Assembly: GCF_003688555.1 (NCBI RefSeq)
Contig: NZ_REFR01000012.1
Span: 1 to 64,000, forward strand
DNA length: 64,000 nucleotides
Source: Eilatimonas milleporae
GTDB taxonomy: Bacteria > Pseudomonadota > Alphaproteobacteria > Sphingomonadales > Kordiimonadaceae
Direction: 5' to 3'
Below, in pieces: positions 11,350 through 20,301 of the stretch. How positions within the stretch are numbered: the first letter of the stretch is position 1; each line of letters opens with the position of its first letter. Made by a program: the position numbers and the translations under genes. A model generated the notes under the pieces. That model saw nothing but the letters and a program-made list of their open reading frames with translations. It was not told the DNA's origin and did no database searches.

Positions 11350-14013
11350 CTAGAAGCCTACGCCCAGTCGCAAATACAAAACCCGTCCACGCGGGTCATG
11401 AACCCTTGGCTCAAACGCAAATGCGTTTGCCGTGTTCGCAAATGGCGGTTCTTTATTGAAGAGGTTTGTCGCCCCCACTGTTAGGGTGGGTGTCATTGTA
11501 TCGGCGTCAAAAATTCCAAGAGCGGACAGGTCAACCGCATATTGCGCGTCGAAAATGGTCCATGAGTTGATCTCAGCGCCAGGGTCGCTTCCGTCATCGT
11601 TGATGAATGATCCGATATGCCGGCCGGTGAATGACGCGCGGTGCGCTCCGATGCTGCCGACAACCGTAAAGTTCGCGCGCCATTGCGGTGTTGGATTCCC
11701 GATATTGGTCCTGTTCCGGAACCCGGCAACTTCCAGTGTTTGTTGTCCCGCGCCTGCCAAAATATCGTAATTCAGAACATAGGTGGCATTCGCGTTGATG
11801 CCGAAATTAAAGTCGGTATCCGGAATTGTCGTGTCATAGGTTACCGCGAAATCGAAACCATCCGTCTCAAGACTTGGTGCATTGATCAGCGTAAGATTGA
11901 TACGCTCAATAACGCCGCCTGTCCGTGTGACTGCCGGGTCATTGGGGTTGGCGCTGACAATTGCCTGCGCACTCTCGGCAGTGATCAGGTTATCATATTC
12001 GAAACGCCAATAATCAAAGTCAAAGGACAACCCATCGAAAGGGCTTAAGGAAAGCCCGGCATTATAGGTCGTCGCTTCTTCCGGCCGCAAATTGCGTGTA
12101 CCAACGGTTTCAATCGGCACAAAAACCACGCCCGGGCCTGTTGGGTTCAGCGGGTCAAATACAGGGTTGACAGCAACATTGGTCTCACCAAGCTGTTGCA
12201 CTTGTGGTGCCCGGAATGCCGTTGAGAATGACGCCCGCAGCGAGATAACGTCATTTGGCCGGATCAGCACGGCAATCTTCGGATCGATGCTGTCGCCAAT
12301 CGAGTCTATATTATAATTTTCATATCGAAGGGCCGCCTGAATTTCCATCCACTCTGCAACGGGAATGGCCGTTTCCGCGAAGAATGAGAATGCTGTCAGG
12401 TCTCCTGAAAAATCCGGCGTCCCGATCGTGAAGAAAAACGCACGTGCGTTAGACAGGTCGTTGGCATCCAGATTCCGGTCCGAGTAACGATATTGACCGC
12501 CAAAGGCCAGCCCGACCGATCCCGCCGGCAGCTCGAAAATATCGCCGGAGACAACTCCGTCAACCGTCACAAGATTCGATTTGACGACGAATTCATTGTT
12601 GGCCCGGAAAGAATCGATAACGGCGGGATCATTGGGGGCCACACCATTAAGTGCGGTGCCAAATGGGTTGAAGGCCCCGGTATTGATCGCTTCTTGCAGC
12701 TCAGCGGCCAAAACGTCATTTCGCCCGGAGCTAAAGTGCCTGTTGTGGCCGTAAGTGACGGCGGCCTCATAGTCCCAGCCACCGGAAAGGTCACCGCGAA
12801 CGCCACCGGTAAAGCGATAGTAATCGTCTTCAAGAATACTTTCGACCGCATCAAAGCCGGTGCCCAATGGGCGCCCAAAGAAACGCAACTGCGCGAGAGG
12901 TGGCGACGGCACGGTGAATGTCGGCGCATCGCCGGCAATCACCCGAGGGTGGTCCAGTGGAACAGTAATCGGGCGAAGCCCGGGGAAACTTGGCGCCCCG
13001 GTCCGTTTTGACTCGCGCCAGCTGTAGTTGAAGTCGGCAAACAGTTCCATACCCGAGGCCAATTCATGACGTAGGGTAAGCATGCCCAAGACGCGCTGGT
13101 CATCGGGGACAAGATCGGTGAAGGGGGCCAGATCGAATGAACACACCCCGGGCCCACCAGGAAAACTTGGTGTTGAACCGCCGACAACCCCACAAAGCGG
13201 GTCAGTGACCGGTCCGCCGAGATTTGCGCCGCTGGCGGTTTGCGGGAAGAAAGCGCCCGGGCTTCCGATACCGGATGACACGGTGGCGAATTCCCTTTCG
13301 CTGGCCAATAATTTTGTTTGGTCAACGAAACTGAAACCGACGACGATATTGGTCGCGCCGGACTCCCAGCCATATATGGCGTCAACCTGATAATTGCGTT
13401 GATCCGCCAGGCCATTGCGATAGTCGATCGCAATCTCGCCGCCCACGAACTTGTCTCGCGTGATGTGGTTGACAACACCTGCGACAGCGTCGGAGCCATA
13501 CAAAGTCGAAGCGCCGTCCTTCAGAATTTCAATTCGGTCAAGCATGATCTGGGGCAGCAATGTATTGATGTCGACAAAGCTGAGAGAGCTGCTGTTGTCC
13601 GCGCCTGAAAGAACGGAACGGCGACCGTTCAAAAGAACAAGCGTGGAGCCAAGGCCAAGGCCGCGTAGATTATACTGAGCGGTACCCGCTACCCCGCCCG
13701 AGGTGAAAATATCGGCATTCAGCTCACTACCGGTATTGGCGGTCAGAAATCTGGCAAAATCGATTGGATTGGCGATGCCTTGGTCAGTCAGTGAATCCCG
13801 GCCAATGATGGATAGCGGGCTTGCCGAACTGGCAGGGTCTCTTTTGATAAAAGACCCGGTTATAACGATTTCATCTATAGTCAGTTCATCCGTTTTATCG
13901 TCAGCGTTCTGAGCATTCGCGGCGGCCTCCCCAAACCCCGTAGCCATAACGCCAATTGATGCGGATAAAAAAAGTTTTGAGAGGCTCATGCCCCTCTTCC
14001 CTTGCCAATTCAT
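11350..14013 (-). CDS. TonB-dependent outer-membrane receptor
   Basis: 887 residues. A signal peptide (about 1-35, ending AAANAQ) precedes a TonB box-like DEIVITG at about 47-53. A plug domain follows (SPLSIIGRDSL, YNLRGLGLGSTLVLLNGRR, GSDAVAGVVNHITR) and then a long beta-barrel ending in the aromatic-terminal YLRLGVGF. The type is the large receptor family common in sphingomonads and Kordiimonadales. It should import the bulky or hydrophobic substrate of the cluster across the outer membrane using TonB energy. GGGAGG lies upstream of the ATG. It is divergent from the flavoprotein gene at 14196 and shares operator pair C. Confidence 0.93.
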   Translation of the reverse strand: MNWQGKRGMSLSKLFLSASIGVMATGFGEAAANAQNADDKTDELTIDEIVITGSFIKRDPASSASPLSIIGRDSLTDQGIANPIDFARFLTANTGSELNADIFTSGGVAGTAQYNLRGLGLGSTLVLLNGRRSVLSGADNSSSLSFVDINTLLPQIMLDRIEILKDGASTLYGSDAVAGVVNHITRDKFVGGEIAIDYRNGLADQRNYQVDAIYGWESGATNIVVGFSFVDQTKLLASEREFATVSSGIGSPGAFFPQTASGANLGGPVTDPLCGVVGGSTPSFPGGPGVCSFDLAPFTDLVPDDQRVLGMLTLRHELASGMELFADFNYSWRESKRTGAPSFPGLRPITVPLDHPRVIAGDAPTFTVPSPPLAQLRFFGRPLGTGFDAVESILEDDYYRFTGGVRGDLSGGWDYEAAVTYGHNRHFSSGRNDVLAAELQEAINTGAFNPFGTALNGVAPNDPAVIDSFRANNEFVVKSNLVTVDGVVSGDIFELPAGSVGLAFGGQYRYSDRNLDANDLSNARAFFFTIGTPDFSGDLTAFSFFAETAIPVAEWMEIQAALRYENYNIDSIGDSIDPKIAVLIRPNDVISLRASFSTAFRAPQVQQLGETNVAVNPVFDPLNPTGPGVVFVPIETVGTRNLRPEEATTYNAGLSLSPFDGLSFDFDYWRFEYDNLITAESAQAIVSANPNDPAVTRTGGVIERINLTLINAPSLETDGFDFAVTYDTTIPDTDFNFGINANATYVLNYDILAGAGQQTLEVAGFRNRTNIGNPTPQWRANFTVVGSIGAHRASFTGRHIGSFINDDGSDPGAEINSWTIFDAQYAVDLSALGIFDADTMTPTLTVGATNLFNKEPPFANTANAFAFEPRVHDPRGRVLYLRLGVGF

Positions 14014-14084
14014 GTTCCCAACCTCCCCTAAACATAAATTTTTGGCTCTTGATTTCTTGAAATTTATATCAGAAAAACCAGAAT

Positions 14085-14120
14085 ATTCAATAAGTGGAAT
14101 ATATATTCAGTATATTGAAT
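14085..14120. promoter_or_regulatory. IclR-type operator pair C
   Basis: ATTCAATAAGTGGAAT (14085-14100) and ATTCAGTATATTGAAT (14105-14120), 20 bp apart, lie between the divergent receptor and nitronate-monooxygenase-like genes. Confidence 0.7.
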
Positions 14121-14195
14121 ATATTCGCGACACGATATCGGAAGCTTTTTAGCTGTCAGAGTGTCAAAAGGGTCGATGGGGAAAGGGGTTCAGAG

Positions 14196-15182
14196 ATGGC
14201 ATTGCATAGTATTTTCAACGGGTTGCGCATGCCGGTTATTGGCAGTCCGCTTTTTATTGTTTCGGGGCCTGAGCTTGTCATTGCACAATGTCAAGCTGGA
14301 ATAATGGGCTCTTTTCCCGCACTAAATGCCCGTCCGGCGCATGTGCTGGATGAATGGTTGGACCGCATTACAACCGAGCTGGCGGAATATACGGGTCAGA
14401 ACCCGGATCGCCCGGCAGCCCCCTTCGCCGTCAACCAGATTGTCCACAAGTCCAATGATCGTCTCATGGATGATGTGGAAATGTGCGTGAAGTATAGGGT
14501 GCCTGTTGTCATAACATCACTGGGGGCCCGCAAAGAAGTGAACGACGCGATCCATTCCTATGGCGGTGTTGTACTGCATGATGTTGTCGATGTGCGGTTT
14601 GCAAAGAAAGCCCTTGAGAAGGGTGCGGACGGCCTGATCCCGGTATGCGCCGGGGCGGGAGGCCATGCCGGAAGGTTGTCACCGTTTGCATTGGTGCAGG
14701 AACTGCGGGAGTTTTTTGACGGACCAATCGTACTCTCCGGGGCAATCGCCAATGGAAGGGCCGTTGCCGCTGCTCAGGCCATGGGTGCGGATCTGGCATA
14801 TATTGGCTCAGGGTTTATTCCCTGCCATGAAGCCAACAGCATTGACCCGCAACGCGACATGATGGTTGAATCGCACGCGGACGACATTGTGTACACAAAC
14901 CTGTTCACGGGCGTGCATGGAAATTACCTCGCCCCTTCCATTCGCAAGGCGGGGCTGGACCCGGATAACCTTCCGCAAAGTGATCCAAGCAAAATGAACT
15001 TCGGTTCCGGAGGGAACATGAAGAAAAAAGCCTGGAAGGATATTTGGGGCTGCGGCCAGGGCATTGGCGCTATCGACAAAAGAATGTCGGTTGCCGAGTA
15101 TGTTGACCGCCTTGAAAAAGAATATATTGAAGCCTGTGAAACCGTTTCGGTGGCGGTAACAAAGTCAAGTTGGCGGCGCTAA
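14196..15182 (+). CDS. nitronate monooxygenase / 2-nitropropane dioxygenase family flavoprotein
   Basis: 328 residues, TIM-barrel FMN family. It has MPVIGSPLFIVSGPELV at the start, FAVNQIVHKSNDRLMDD, the phosphate-binding PVCAGAGGHAGRLSPFALVQELR with the catalytic-type His, then LSGAIANGRAVAAAQAMGADLAYIGSGF. The open frame reaches further upstream, but ATG at 14196 has a purine-rich leader and the family N-terminus. These enzymes oxidise nitronates, yet many homologues in catabolic clusters have no proven substrate and could act as enone or acyl-CoA flavoenzymes. The gene is behind operator pair C and ends 3 nt before the converging IclR gene. Confidence 0.85.
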   Translation: MALHSIFNGLRMPVIGSPLFIVSGPELVIAQCQAGIMGSFPALNARPAHVLDEWLDRITTELAEYTGQNPDRPAAPFAVNQIVHKSNDRLMDDVEMCVKYRVPVVITSLGARKEVNDAIHSYGGVVLHDVVDVRFAKKALEKGADGLIPVCAGAGGHAGRLSPFALVQELREFFDGPIVLSGAIANGRAVAAAQAMGADLAYIGSGFIPCHEANSIDPQRDMMVESHADDIVYTNLFTGVHGNYLAPSIRKAGLDPDNLPQSDPSKMNFGSGGNMKKKAWKDIWGCGQGIGAIDKRMSVAEYVDRLEKEYIEACETVSVAVTKSSWRR

Positions 15183-15185
15183 ATT

Positions 15186-15947
15186 CTATGTTTGCGGAAG
15201 AGTGTGGCTTGTAGCCTTGACAAGGCCCTGCGTCGCTTCTTTTAGTTTCTTGCCAATGGAAGCTAGAGACTTGCGGTCATGCAGCGCCGACAAAAAGACG
15301 ATGGTTAAACAATATCGACGACCTGTTGTCTGGTCTGCGAAAGCAGTCGATATTGTTGTAATGCCCCGAAAGAACTTGTCGCGGTCGATGGAAAAACCGT
15401 TTTTGGCTGCTTTTTTCACATCGGCGACATATTCTTCGAACGTAAACTCACCGCCCCAATCTACGGCATCGAAAGCTTCTTTTAATCTTGCATGGTTATG
15501 CATGTGCTCTGCCATCACAATTCGCCCGGCTGAGCCTGCACCAATCGGAAACGTGGTTCCGATATCAACATTCAGCCTGGCAATGGCTGACGTTTGGCCA
15601 ATGGCAACCAAAACACGCGAATTATCAAACAATTCCCAAAGACTGGCCTGGCACGAATGCTGTTCCGCCAACTTGGCCAAGACAGGTTGCGCCAGCGCCA
15701 GCAGCGCACGGTTGGTCATGCCGTTACGCGCAAGTTCAAATATGCCAATGCCGAGTTCATAACCCTTTGTATCTTTCTGAAAGGCGACCAGATTCAGTTC
15801 AACCAGCGTCTTCAGTATATTGTAACTGGAACTCGCGCTTATGTTCGTTTCACGCGCTATCTCGGTGACACCTTTCGGGATCGATTGATCGGCCAAATAT
15901 CTTAAAATCGAATAGGCGTTTGAAACGGCATTAACGCGTGGTGGCAT
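15186..15947 (-). CDS. IclR-family transcriptional regulator, probable regulator of the cluster
   Basis: 253 residues from ATG at 15947. The N-terminal winged helix (VSNAYSILRYLADQSIPKGVTEIARETN, then SSSYNILKTLVELNLV) and the C-terminal effector-binding domain (residues about 85-250) are in the usual IclR order. The frame is open for another 55 codons upstream, but that stretch runs through the operator and the 45-bp palindrome and has no family homology. A perfect palindrome, ATTCAATATATTGAAT, sits 54 bp upstream of the start, suggesting autoregulation. The same sequence type precedes every transcription unit of the cluster. The effector is presumably the substrate acid or its CoA ester. 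Confidence 0.9.
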   Translation of the reverse strand: MPPRVNAVSNAYSILRYLADQSIPKGVTEIARETNISASSSYNILKTLVELNLVAFQKDTKGYELGIGIFELARNGMTNRALLALAQPVLAKLAEQHSCQASLWELFDNSRVLVAIGQTSAIARLNVDIGTTFPIGAGSAGRIVMAEHMHNHARLKEAFDAVDWGGEFTFEEYVADVKKAAKNGFSIDRDKFFRGITTISTAFADQTTGRRYCLTIVFLSALHDRKSLASIGKKLKEATQGLVKATSHTLPQT

Positions 15948-16000
15948 GGGCAATCCCGGTAAATAGGTTGAAACGGCATTTAATATCAGTTTGCGGCGAT

Positions 16001-16016
16001 ATTCAATATATTGAAT
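16001..16016. promoter_or_regulatory. IclR-type operator D (perfect palindrome)
   Basis: ATTCAATATATTGAAT is a perfect 16-bp inverted repeat 54 bp before the IclR start. Only a half-site (TTCAAT at 16027) is seen where a second copy might be. Confidence 0.7.
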
Positions 16017-16069
16017 GGTCGATTTGTTCAATATCGGCGTAGGCAAGCCCGCCAAACCTCCTTCTTTAT

Positions 16070-16114
16070 TTTTGTGCGCCCCTGAACTTTTCAAAAGTTC
16101 AGGGGCGCACAAAA
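16070..16114. repeat. 45-bp perfect palindrome
   Basis: Two 22-base arms, TTTTGTGCGCC..CTGAACTTTT and its exact complement, are separated by a single C at 16092. A third partial arm copy, AAAAGTTCAGGG, starts at 16111. It lies between operator D and operator pair E in the 391-bp IclR / CoA-transferase divergent region. It could extrude as a cruciform, block transcription in both directions, or be a fused pair of transposon ends. No T tract typical of a simple terminator follows. Confidence 0.85.
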
Positions 16115-16143
16115 GTTCAGGGTCGGTGGCCGATCCACAGATA

Positions 16144-16179
16144 ATTCATTATATTGAATATATATTTCACATGTTGAAT
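16144..16179. promoter_or_regulatory. IclR-type operator pair E
   Basis: ATTCATTATATTGAAT (16144-16159) and ATTTCACATGTTGAAT (16164-16179) repeat the 20-bp spacing. They lie 160-195 bp upstream of the first CoA-transferase gene, and presumably control the transcript carrying both CoA transferases and the MFS gene. Confidence 0.7.
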
Positions 16180-16338
16180 ATAATTCCGTTTTGGTGAATA
16201 GTGATGATATCGGAAAAGGCGGCTTGCAGGTTTTTCCACTGTAATTGCGGAGGTTTGCAGGCCCGATGATTTTCGCTTGCGTCCGGATTCGACGGCGTTG
16301 GTCCGGCACGGGCAAACCGGGGTAAATGGAATACGAAC

Positions 16339-17559
16339 ATGCCAGCCACTTCGCTTCTAACGGGTATAAAAGTCGTGGACATGACGACAGTGCTGTTCGG
16401 CCCGTATTGCACGCAGACTTTTGCTGATCTGGGCGCTGACGTTGTCAAAATTGAACCGAAAACAGGTGACGTTATTCGTTTGGTTTCCAGGCCATCAAAA
16501 ACACCTCGAATGAGCCCAACGCACTTGACGCTGAACCGAGGCAAACGATGCGTCGACTGGGATCCCAAAACTGACTTCGGAAAAGAGGCAACGCTGCGTT
16601 TAATCGAACAGAGCGATGTGTTCATTCATAACATCAGGCAATCCGCCATCGAGCGGCTGGGGCTTACTTTCGAGGAAGTCAGGTCGGTCAAGAAGGACAT
16701 CGTTTACGTCCATTGTCTTGGTTTCTCGCCGGATGGGCCCTATGCAGGGCAACCTGCCTATGACGATATTATTCAAAGCCTTTCCGGTATGACGGACCTT
16801 TTGCCACGGGTTGACGGTCGTGAGAAGAAACGCTTCCTCCCTATGGCGATGGCGGACAAAATCTCCGGCCTTCATGCGGTTTATGCAACCCTGGCGGCCC
16901 TGCTGAAGAAAAATCAAACCGGGGAAGCTATACACACGGAAGTTCCGATGTTGGAGTGCGTTACCCACTTCCTGCTGGCGGAGCATTTTGACGAGGCGAC
17001 GATGACCCCGCCCACCGGCGACTTTGGTTACGAGCGCCAATTGGACCCAACGCGACAACCTTTTCAAACCAGGGATGGCTGGGTCGTTATAGCGCCATAT
17101 TCGGATGACCGCTGGGTGCGCGCGTTTGAGGTGCTCGGCGCTACGGATGTATTCGCCGACGAACGATTGAAAGACTTCGCATCCAGACGGGCAAACAGAA
17201 GTTTAATGCAGGAAAAACTGTCCCTGTACATATCCAATTATTCCACTGGCGAGATTTTGGCGCTGTTCCATAAAGCGGACATCCCTGCGGCAAAGTCTAA
17301 CAGTCTGGAAGACTTACAAAACGACCCCCACCTCGCCGCAACGAACTTTTTCCAACTGCGTGAACACCCGACGGAAGGCGGTTATTGGGAAATACAGCCC
17401 CCGGTTCGTTTCAATGGAATTCCACGGAAAGAAATCCGGCCTGCCGCGCATATCGGACAAGATACCGACGCGGTTCTTGCGGAACTGGGGCTTGAAGCCG
17501 GTGTGGAGAATACGGCTTCGGGAAATGTGCGAAAACCGCCAAATCCTGGTTCAGTTTAA
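16339..17559 (+). CDS. CaiB/BaiF family (class III) CoA transferase, paralogue 1
   Basis: 406 residues with the family start KVVDMTTVLFGPYCTQTFADLGADVVKIEP and RGKRCVDWD. The segment PAYDDIIQSLSGM provides the candidate catalytic Asp that forms the CoA-carboxylate anhydride in class III transferases. The family moves CoA between carboxylic acids, so this protein could activate the substrate without ATP. It is closely related along its whole length to the next gene (shared FGPYCTQT, HTEVPMLEC/HVEVPMLEC and REHPTEG). It differs from the racemase-type homologue at 3655, which has the His/Asp pair. It is the first gene after operator pair E. Confidence 0.87.
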   Translation: MPATSLLTGIKVVDMTTVLFGPYCTQTFADLGADVVKIEPKTGDVIRLVSRPSKTPRMSPTHLTLNRGKRCVDWDPKTDFGKEATLRLIEQSDVFIHNIRQSAIERLGLTFEEVRSVKKDIVYVHCLGFSPDGPYAGQPAYDDIIQSLSGMTDLLPRVDGREKKRFLPMAMADKISGLHAVYATLAALLKKNQTGEAIHTEVPMLECVTHFLLAEHFDEATMTPPTGDFGYERQLDPTRQPFQTRDGWVVIAPYSDDRWVRAFEVLGATDVFADERLKDFASRRANRSLMQEKLSLYISNYSTGEILALFHKADIPAAKSNSLEDLQNDPHLAATNFFQLREHPTEGGYWEIQPPVRFNGIPRKEIRPAAHIGQDTDAVLAELGLEAGVENTASGNVRKPPNPGSV

Positions 17560-17618
17560 ATGGCCCCGCACCGTTACTCAATCCTCAAACTTCATAGTGA
17601 AAATTCGAAACGTACCTC

Positions 17619-18797
17619 ATGCCCGCAACAACAATTCTATCCGACATCACAATCACCGACATGACATCATTTGTCTTTGGTCCCTATTGCACGCAAACGT
17701 TAGCGGACATGGGCGCCAACGTCATAAAGGTCGAGACGGAGAAAGGGGACATTATGCGTATCGCCGGAAAGCCGGCGAACACGCGCAAAATGGGCCCGCA
17801 TCATATGACATTCAGTCGCGGCAAGCGGTCCGTTGTTTTCGACCTCAAGGAGGATTGGGGAAAGGAGGCAATTCGACGCCTGATCAAAAATAGCGATATT
17901 TTTATCCATAATGCGCTGCCTGCCGGGATGAAACGCAAAGGGCTGGGTTTTGAGGATGTAAGGTCGATAAAAAAAGATATCGTTTATGTGGAATGTGTCG
18001 GTTTCGGCACCGATGGCCCTTACGCCGGTCGTCCCGCGTTTGACGATATTATTCAGGGCTATTCTGGCATGGCGAGTCTTCTGCCACGATTGGATGGTAA
18101 TGAACGCCCGCGTTTTCTTCCGATGTTGCTGGCGGATAAAGTCTCAGGTCTTCACGCCGTCCATGCAACGCTGGCGGCCTTGCGGCAAAGAGATAAAACC
18201 GGTGAGGCCCAGCACGTCGAAGTGCCAATGCTTGAATGTTCCACAAGCTTTCTTTTGCAGGATCATTTTGATGAGGCGGTTTTCGATCCACCAACCGGGT
18301 CGTTCGGCTTCACAAGGAGTTTTGATACCACTTTGCAGCCGATGAAAACCAAAGACGGCTGGATGATGATAGCGCCCTACACGGATGACCGCTGGATTAA
18401 AACCTTCCAGGTTCTGGGCGCCCCGCATGAGCTTGAAGACGAACAGCTCAACGATCGAAAGAAACGCTATTATAATAAAGAATATATGCATGAACGTGTC
18501 CAGATATACCTGGAAAAGGAAACAACGGACCACTGGCTAAAGGCTTTTGACGCTGCCAAAATTCCAGTTGGCCGCATCAATGATTTAGAGGCGTTGAGGC
18601 GGGACCCCCATCTCGTTGCGACCAAATTTTTTCAGCGGCGCGAACATCCGACCGAAGGCGCGTTCTGGGAAATGCAGCCCCCGGTTCGCTTTCACAATAG
18701 CGAAGAAAAAGAGATAAACCCTGCGCCACTTTTGGGTCAGCATACCGCGGAAGTGTTGGACGAACTTGGGCTTGACCCGCCACCGCAAAAAGACTGA
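17619..18797 (+). CDS. CaiB/BaiF family (class III) CoA transferase, paralogue 2
   Basis: 392 residues, colinear with paralogue 1. TITDMTSFVFGPYCTQTLADMGANVIKVE opens the protein, PAFDDIIQGYSGM carries the candidate catalytic Asp, and QRREHPTEGAFWEMQPPVRFH lies near the end. It follows paralogue 1 by 59 nt in the same transcript. Adjacent, diverged CoA-transferase genes can encode the two subunits of one enzyme, as in benzylsuccinate CoA-transferase BbsEF. That arrangement is an inference here. Two separate homodimers with different acids are the alternative. Confidence 0.87.
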   Translation: MPATTILSDITITDMTSFVFGPYCTQTLADMGANVIKVETEKGDIMRIAGKPANTRKMGPHHMTFSRGKRSVVFDLKEDWGKEAIRRLIKNSDIFIHNALPAGMKRKGLGFEDVRSIKKDIVYVECVGFGTDGPYAGRPAFDDIIQGYSGMASLLPRLDGNERPRFLPMLLADKVSGLHAVHATLAALRQRDKTGEAQHVEVPMLECSTSFLLQDHFDEAVFDPPTGSFGFTRSFDTTLQPMKTKDGWMMIAPYTDDRWIKTFQVLGAPHELEDEQLNDRKKRYYNKEYMHERVQIYLEKETTDHWLKAFDAAKIPVGRINDLEALRRDPHLVATKFFQRREHPTEGAFWEMQPPVRFHNSEEKEINPAPLLGQHTAEVLDELGLDPPPQKD

Positions 18798-18897
18798 GCG
18801 CCGTAAAACGGAAGATTGAACCCGCTACAGAGGAGAGGGGGAGGTTTTCTGGGAGCGAGGCAGGAAACCTGATGGTGTTGGGAAGGAAACGGTTTTG

Positions 18898-20301
18898 ATG
18901 TCTATTCTTGCGACAAGCGTAACAGCACCGTCAAGTTCCGGTTTCGGAAGCCGCGGATACCGCACATATGTTTTGAGTACACTCACATTTATTTACACGC
19001 TGAATTTTGTTGATCGGGTACTCATCAGTGTCGTTGGACGCCCCATTATTGATGAATTTGGCCTGAGCAACCTCCAGTTTGGGGCTTTGACGGGTATTGG
19101 GTTTGCCCTTTTCTATACGTTTCTCGGCATTCCTATCGCCAGACTGTCGGAACGCGTTAGCCGTGTTCGAATAATTGGGGCGTGTGTTGTCTTATGGTCG
19201 GTCGCCACCGTGCTGTGCGGCTACACCATAGGGTTTTTAACACTGCTACTTGCGCGTCTCGCCGTTGGTGTAGGGGAGGCGGGGTGCACGCCGCCGGCCA
19301 ACTCACTCATCAGTGACTATTATAGACCGGAGCAACGGCCTGTTGCTCTTGGTGTTTATGCAATGGGCGTCATGCTGGGCGGCTTTGTAGCGCAGCTGGC
19401 GGGCGGTTTCATATTGAAAATCATGACCTGGCGCGACGCTTTCATCTATATCGGTGCGCCAGGCATTCTGATCGGGATCATTTTCCTTTTGACGGTGAAA
19501 GAACCGCCAAGGGGCTACACGGAGCCACCGGGCGTCAAACGCGTTGCCAGAGCGACTTTGAAGGAAACATTATCTGAAATTGCCGGTAAACCGACTTTCT
19601 GGCTGATCGCGCTGGGAACTTCAATGGCAACATTTGCCGGTTATGGCTTGGCCAGTTTCAAGTCCCTGTATGCACAATATAGTTTTGGGCTGACCCCTGG
19701 TGATGCAGCAATTTACTATATAGCACCGATATATCTTGCGAGCGCATTGGGCATGCCTTTCTCAGGCATCCTGATTCAGCGGTTTTCTAAAAAATATCCA
19801 TTGGCGCCGATTTGGGTTCCGGCACTCTCATTTATTGTCAGTACACCTTTGTTGATTATGGGATATTTGGCCGGCACCGTGCAAATGATGTTGCTGGCAT
19901 TGATCGCCGCGGGTCTTTTCCAATATTTTTACATTGGCGCCTCCTACAATGTCGTCCAGTCGATTGTGAACCCGCGTACCCGGGCGACGGCTATCGCCAT
20001 CCTGCTCTTTATCATCAATTTGGTCGGATATGGCGCTGGACCAACGATTGTAGGCGCGTTTGCCGACGTTTTTACCAGCGCAAAAATCAATGCTTTGGGC
20101 GTTGCCGATATTTTGTCGGTAAAGTGCAGCCTGGGAGACTCGCATCTCAGCGCAGAATTGCTAAAAAACTGTGTCGAAGCAAAAGCTTATGGAACAAAAT
20201 GGGCATCTGTTCTGGGAGCGCTGGTTTTTTTGCTGTCCGGCGCGCTGTACTTCCTGGCCGGCAGGTTTTACGAAAAAGATATCCGACATAAAGTCAGGTA
20301 A
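18898..20301 (+). CDS. major facilitator superfamily transporter
   Basis: 467 residues with about 12 hydrophobic segments. The first is TYVLSTLTFIYTLNFVDRVLISVVG, with the Asp-Arg motif typical of the spinster/hexuronate-like MFS group. RLSERVSRVRIIGACVVLWS matches the loop 2-3 motif. A Cys-containing periplasmic insert near the C-terminus (KCSLGDSHLSAELLKNC) is seen in the spinster-like family. GGAAGGA about 9 nt before ATG 18898 sets the start. An earlier in-frame TTG at 18895 is less likely. As the last gene of the CoA-transferase transcript it probably brings the acid through the inner membrane. Confidence 0.88.
   Translation: MSILATSVTAPSSSGFGSRGYRTYVLSTLTFIYTLNFVDRVLISVVGRPIIDEFGLSNLQFGALTGIGFALFYTFLGIPIARLSERVSRVRIIGACVVLWSVATVLCGYTIGFLTLLLARLAVGVGEAGCTPPANSLISDYYRPEQRPVALGVYAMGVMLGGFVAQLAGGFILKIMTWRDAFIYIGAPGILIGIIFLLTVKEPPRGYTEPPGVKRVARATLKETLSEIAGKPTFWLIALGTSMATFAGYGLASFKSLYAQYSFGLTPGDAAIYYIAPIYLASALGMPFSGILIQRFSKKYPLAPIWVPALSFIVSTPLLIMGYLAGTVQMMLLALIAAGLFQYFYIGASYNVVQSIVNPRTRATAIAILLFIINLVGYGAGPTIVGAFADVFTSAKINALGVADILSVKCSLGDSHLSAELLKNCVEAKAYGTKWASVLGALVFLLSGALYFLAGRFYEKDIRHKVR

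Noticed and set aside
13781-13794. TGGTCAGTCAGTGA, similar to half of the dispersed palindrome
   Set aside because: It lies inside the receptor coding sequence, lacks the second arm and the flank, and fits chance.
14094-14195. Upstream extension of the nitronate-monooxygenase-like gene
   Set aside because: The added residues run through the operator and do not match the family N-terminus.
15948-16112. Upstream extension of the IclR gene by 55 codons
   Set aside because: The extension passes through operator D and half of the 45-bp palindrome and has no IclR similarity.
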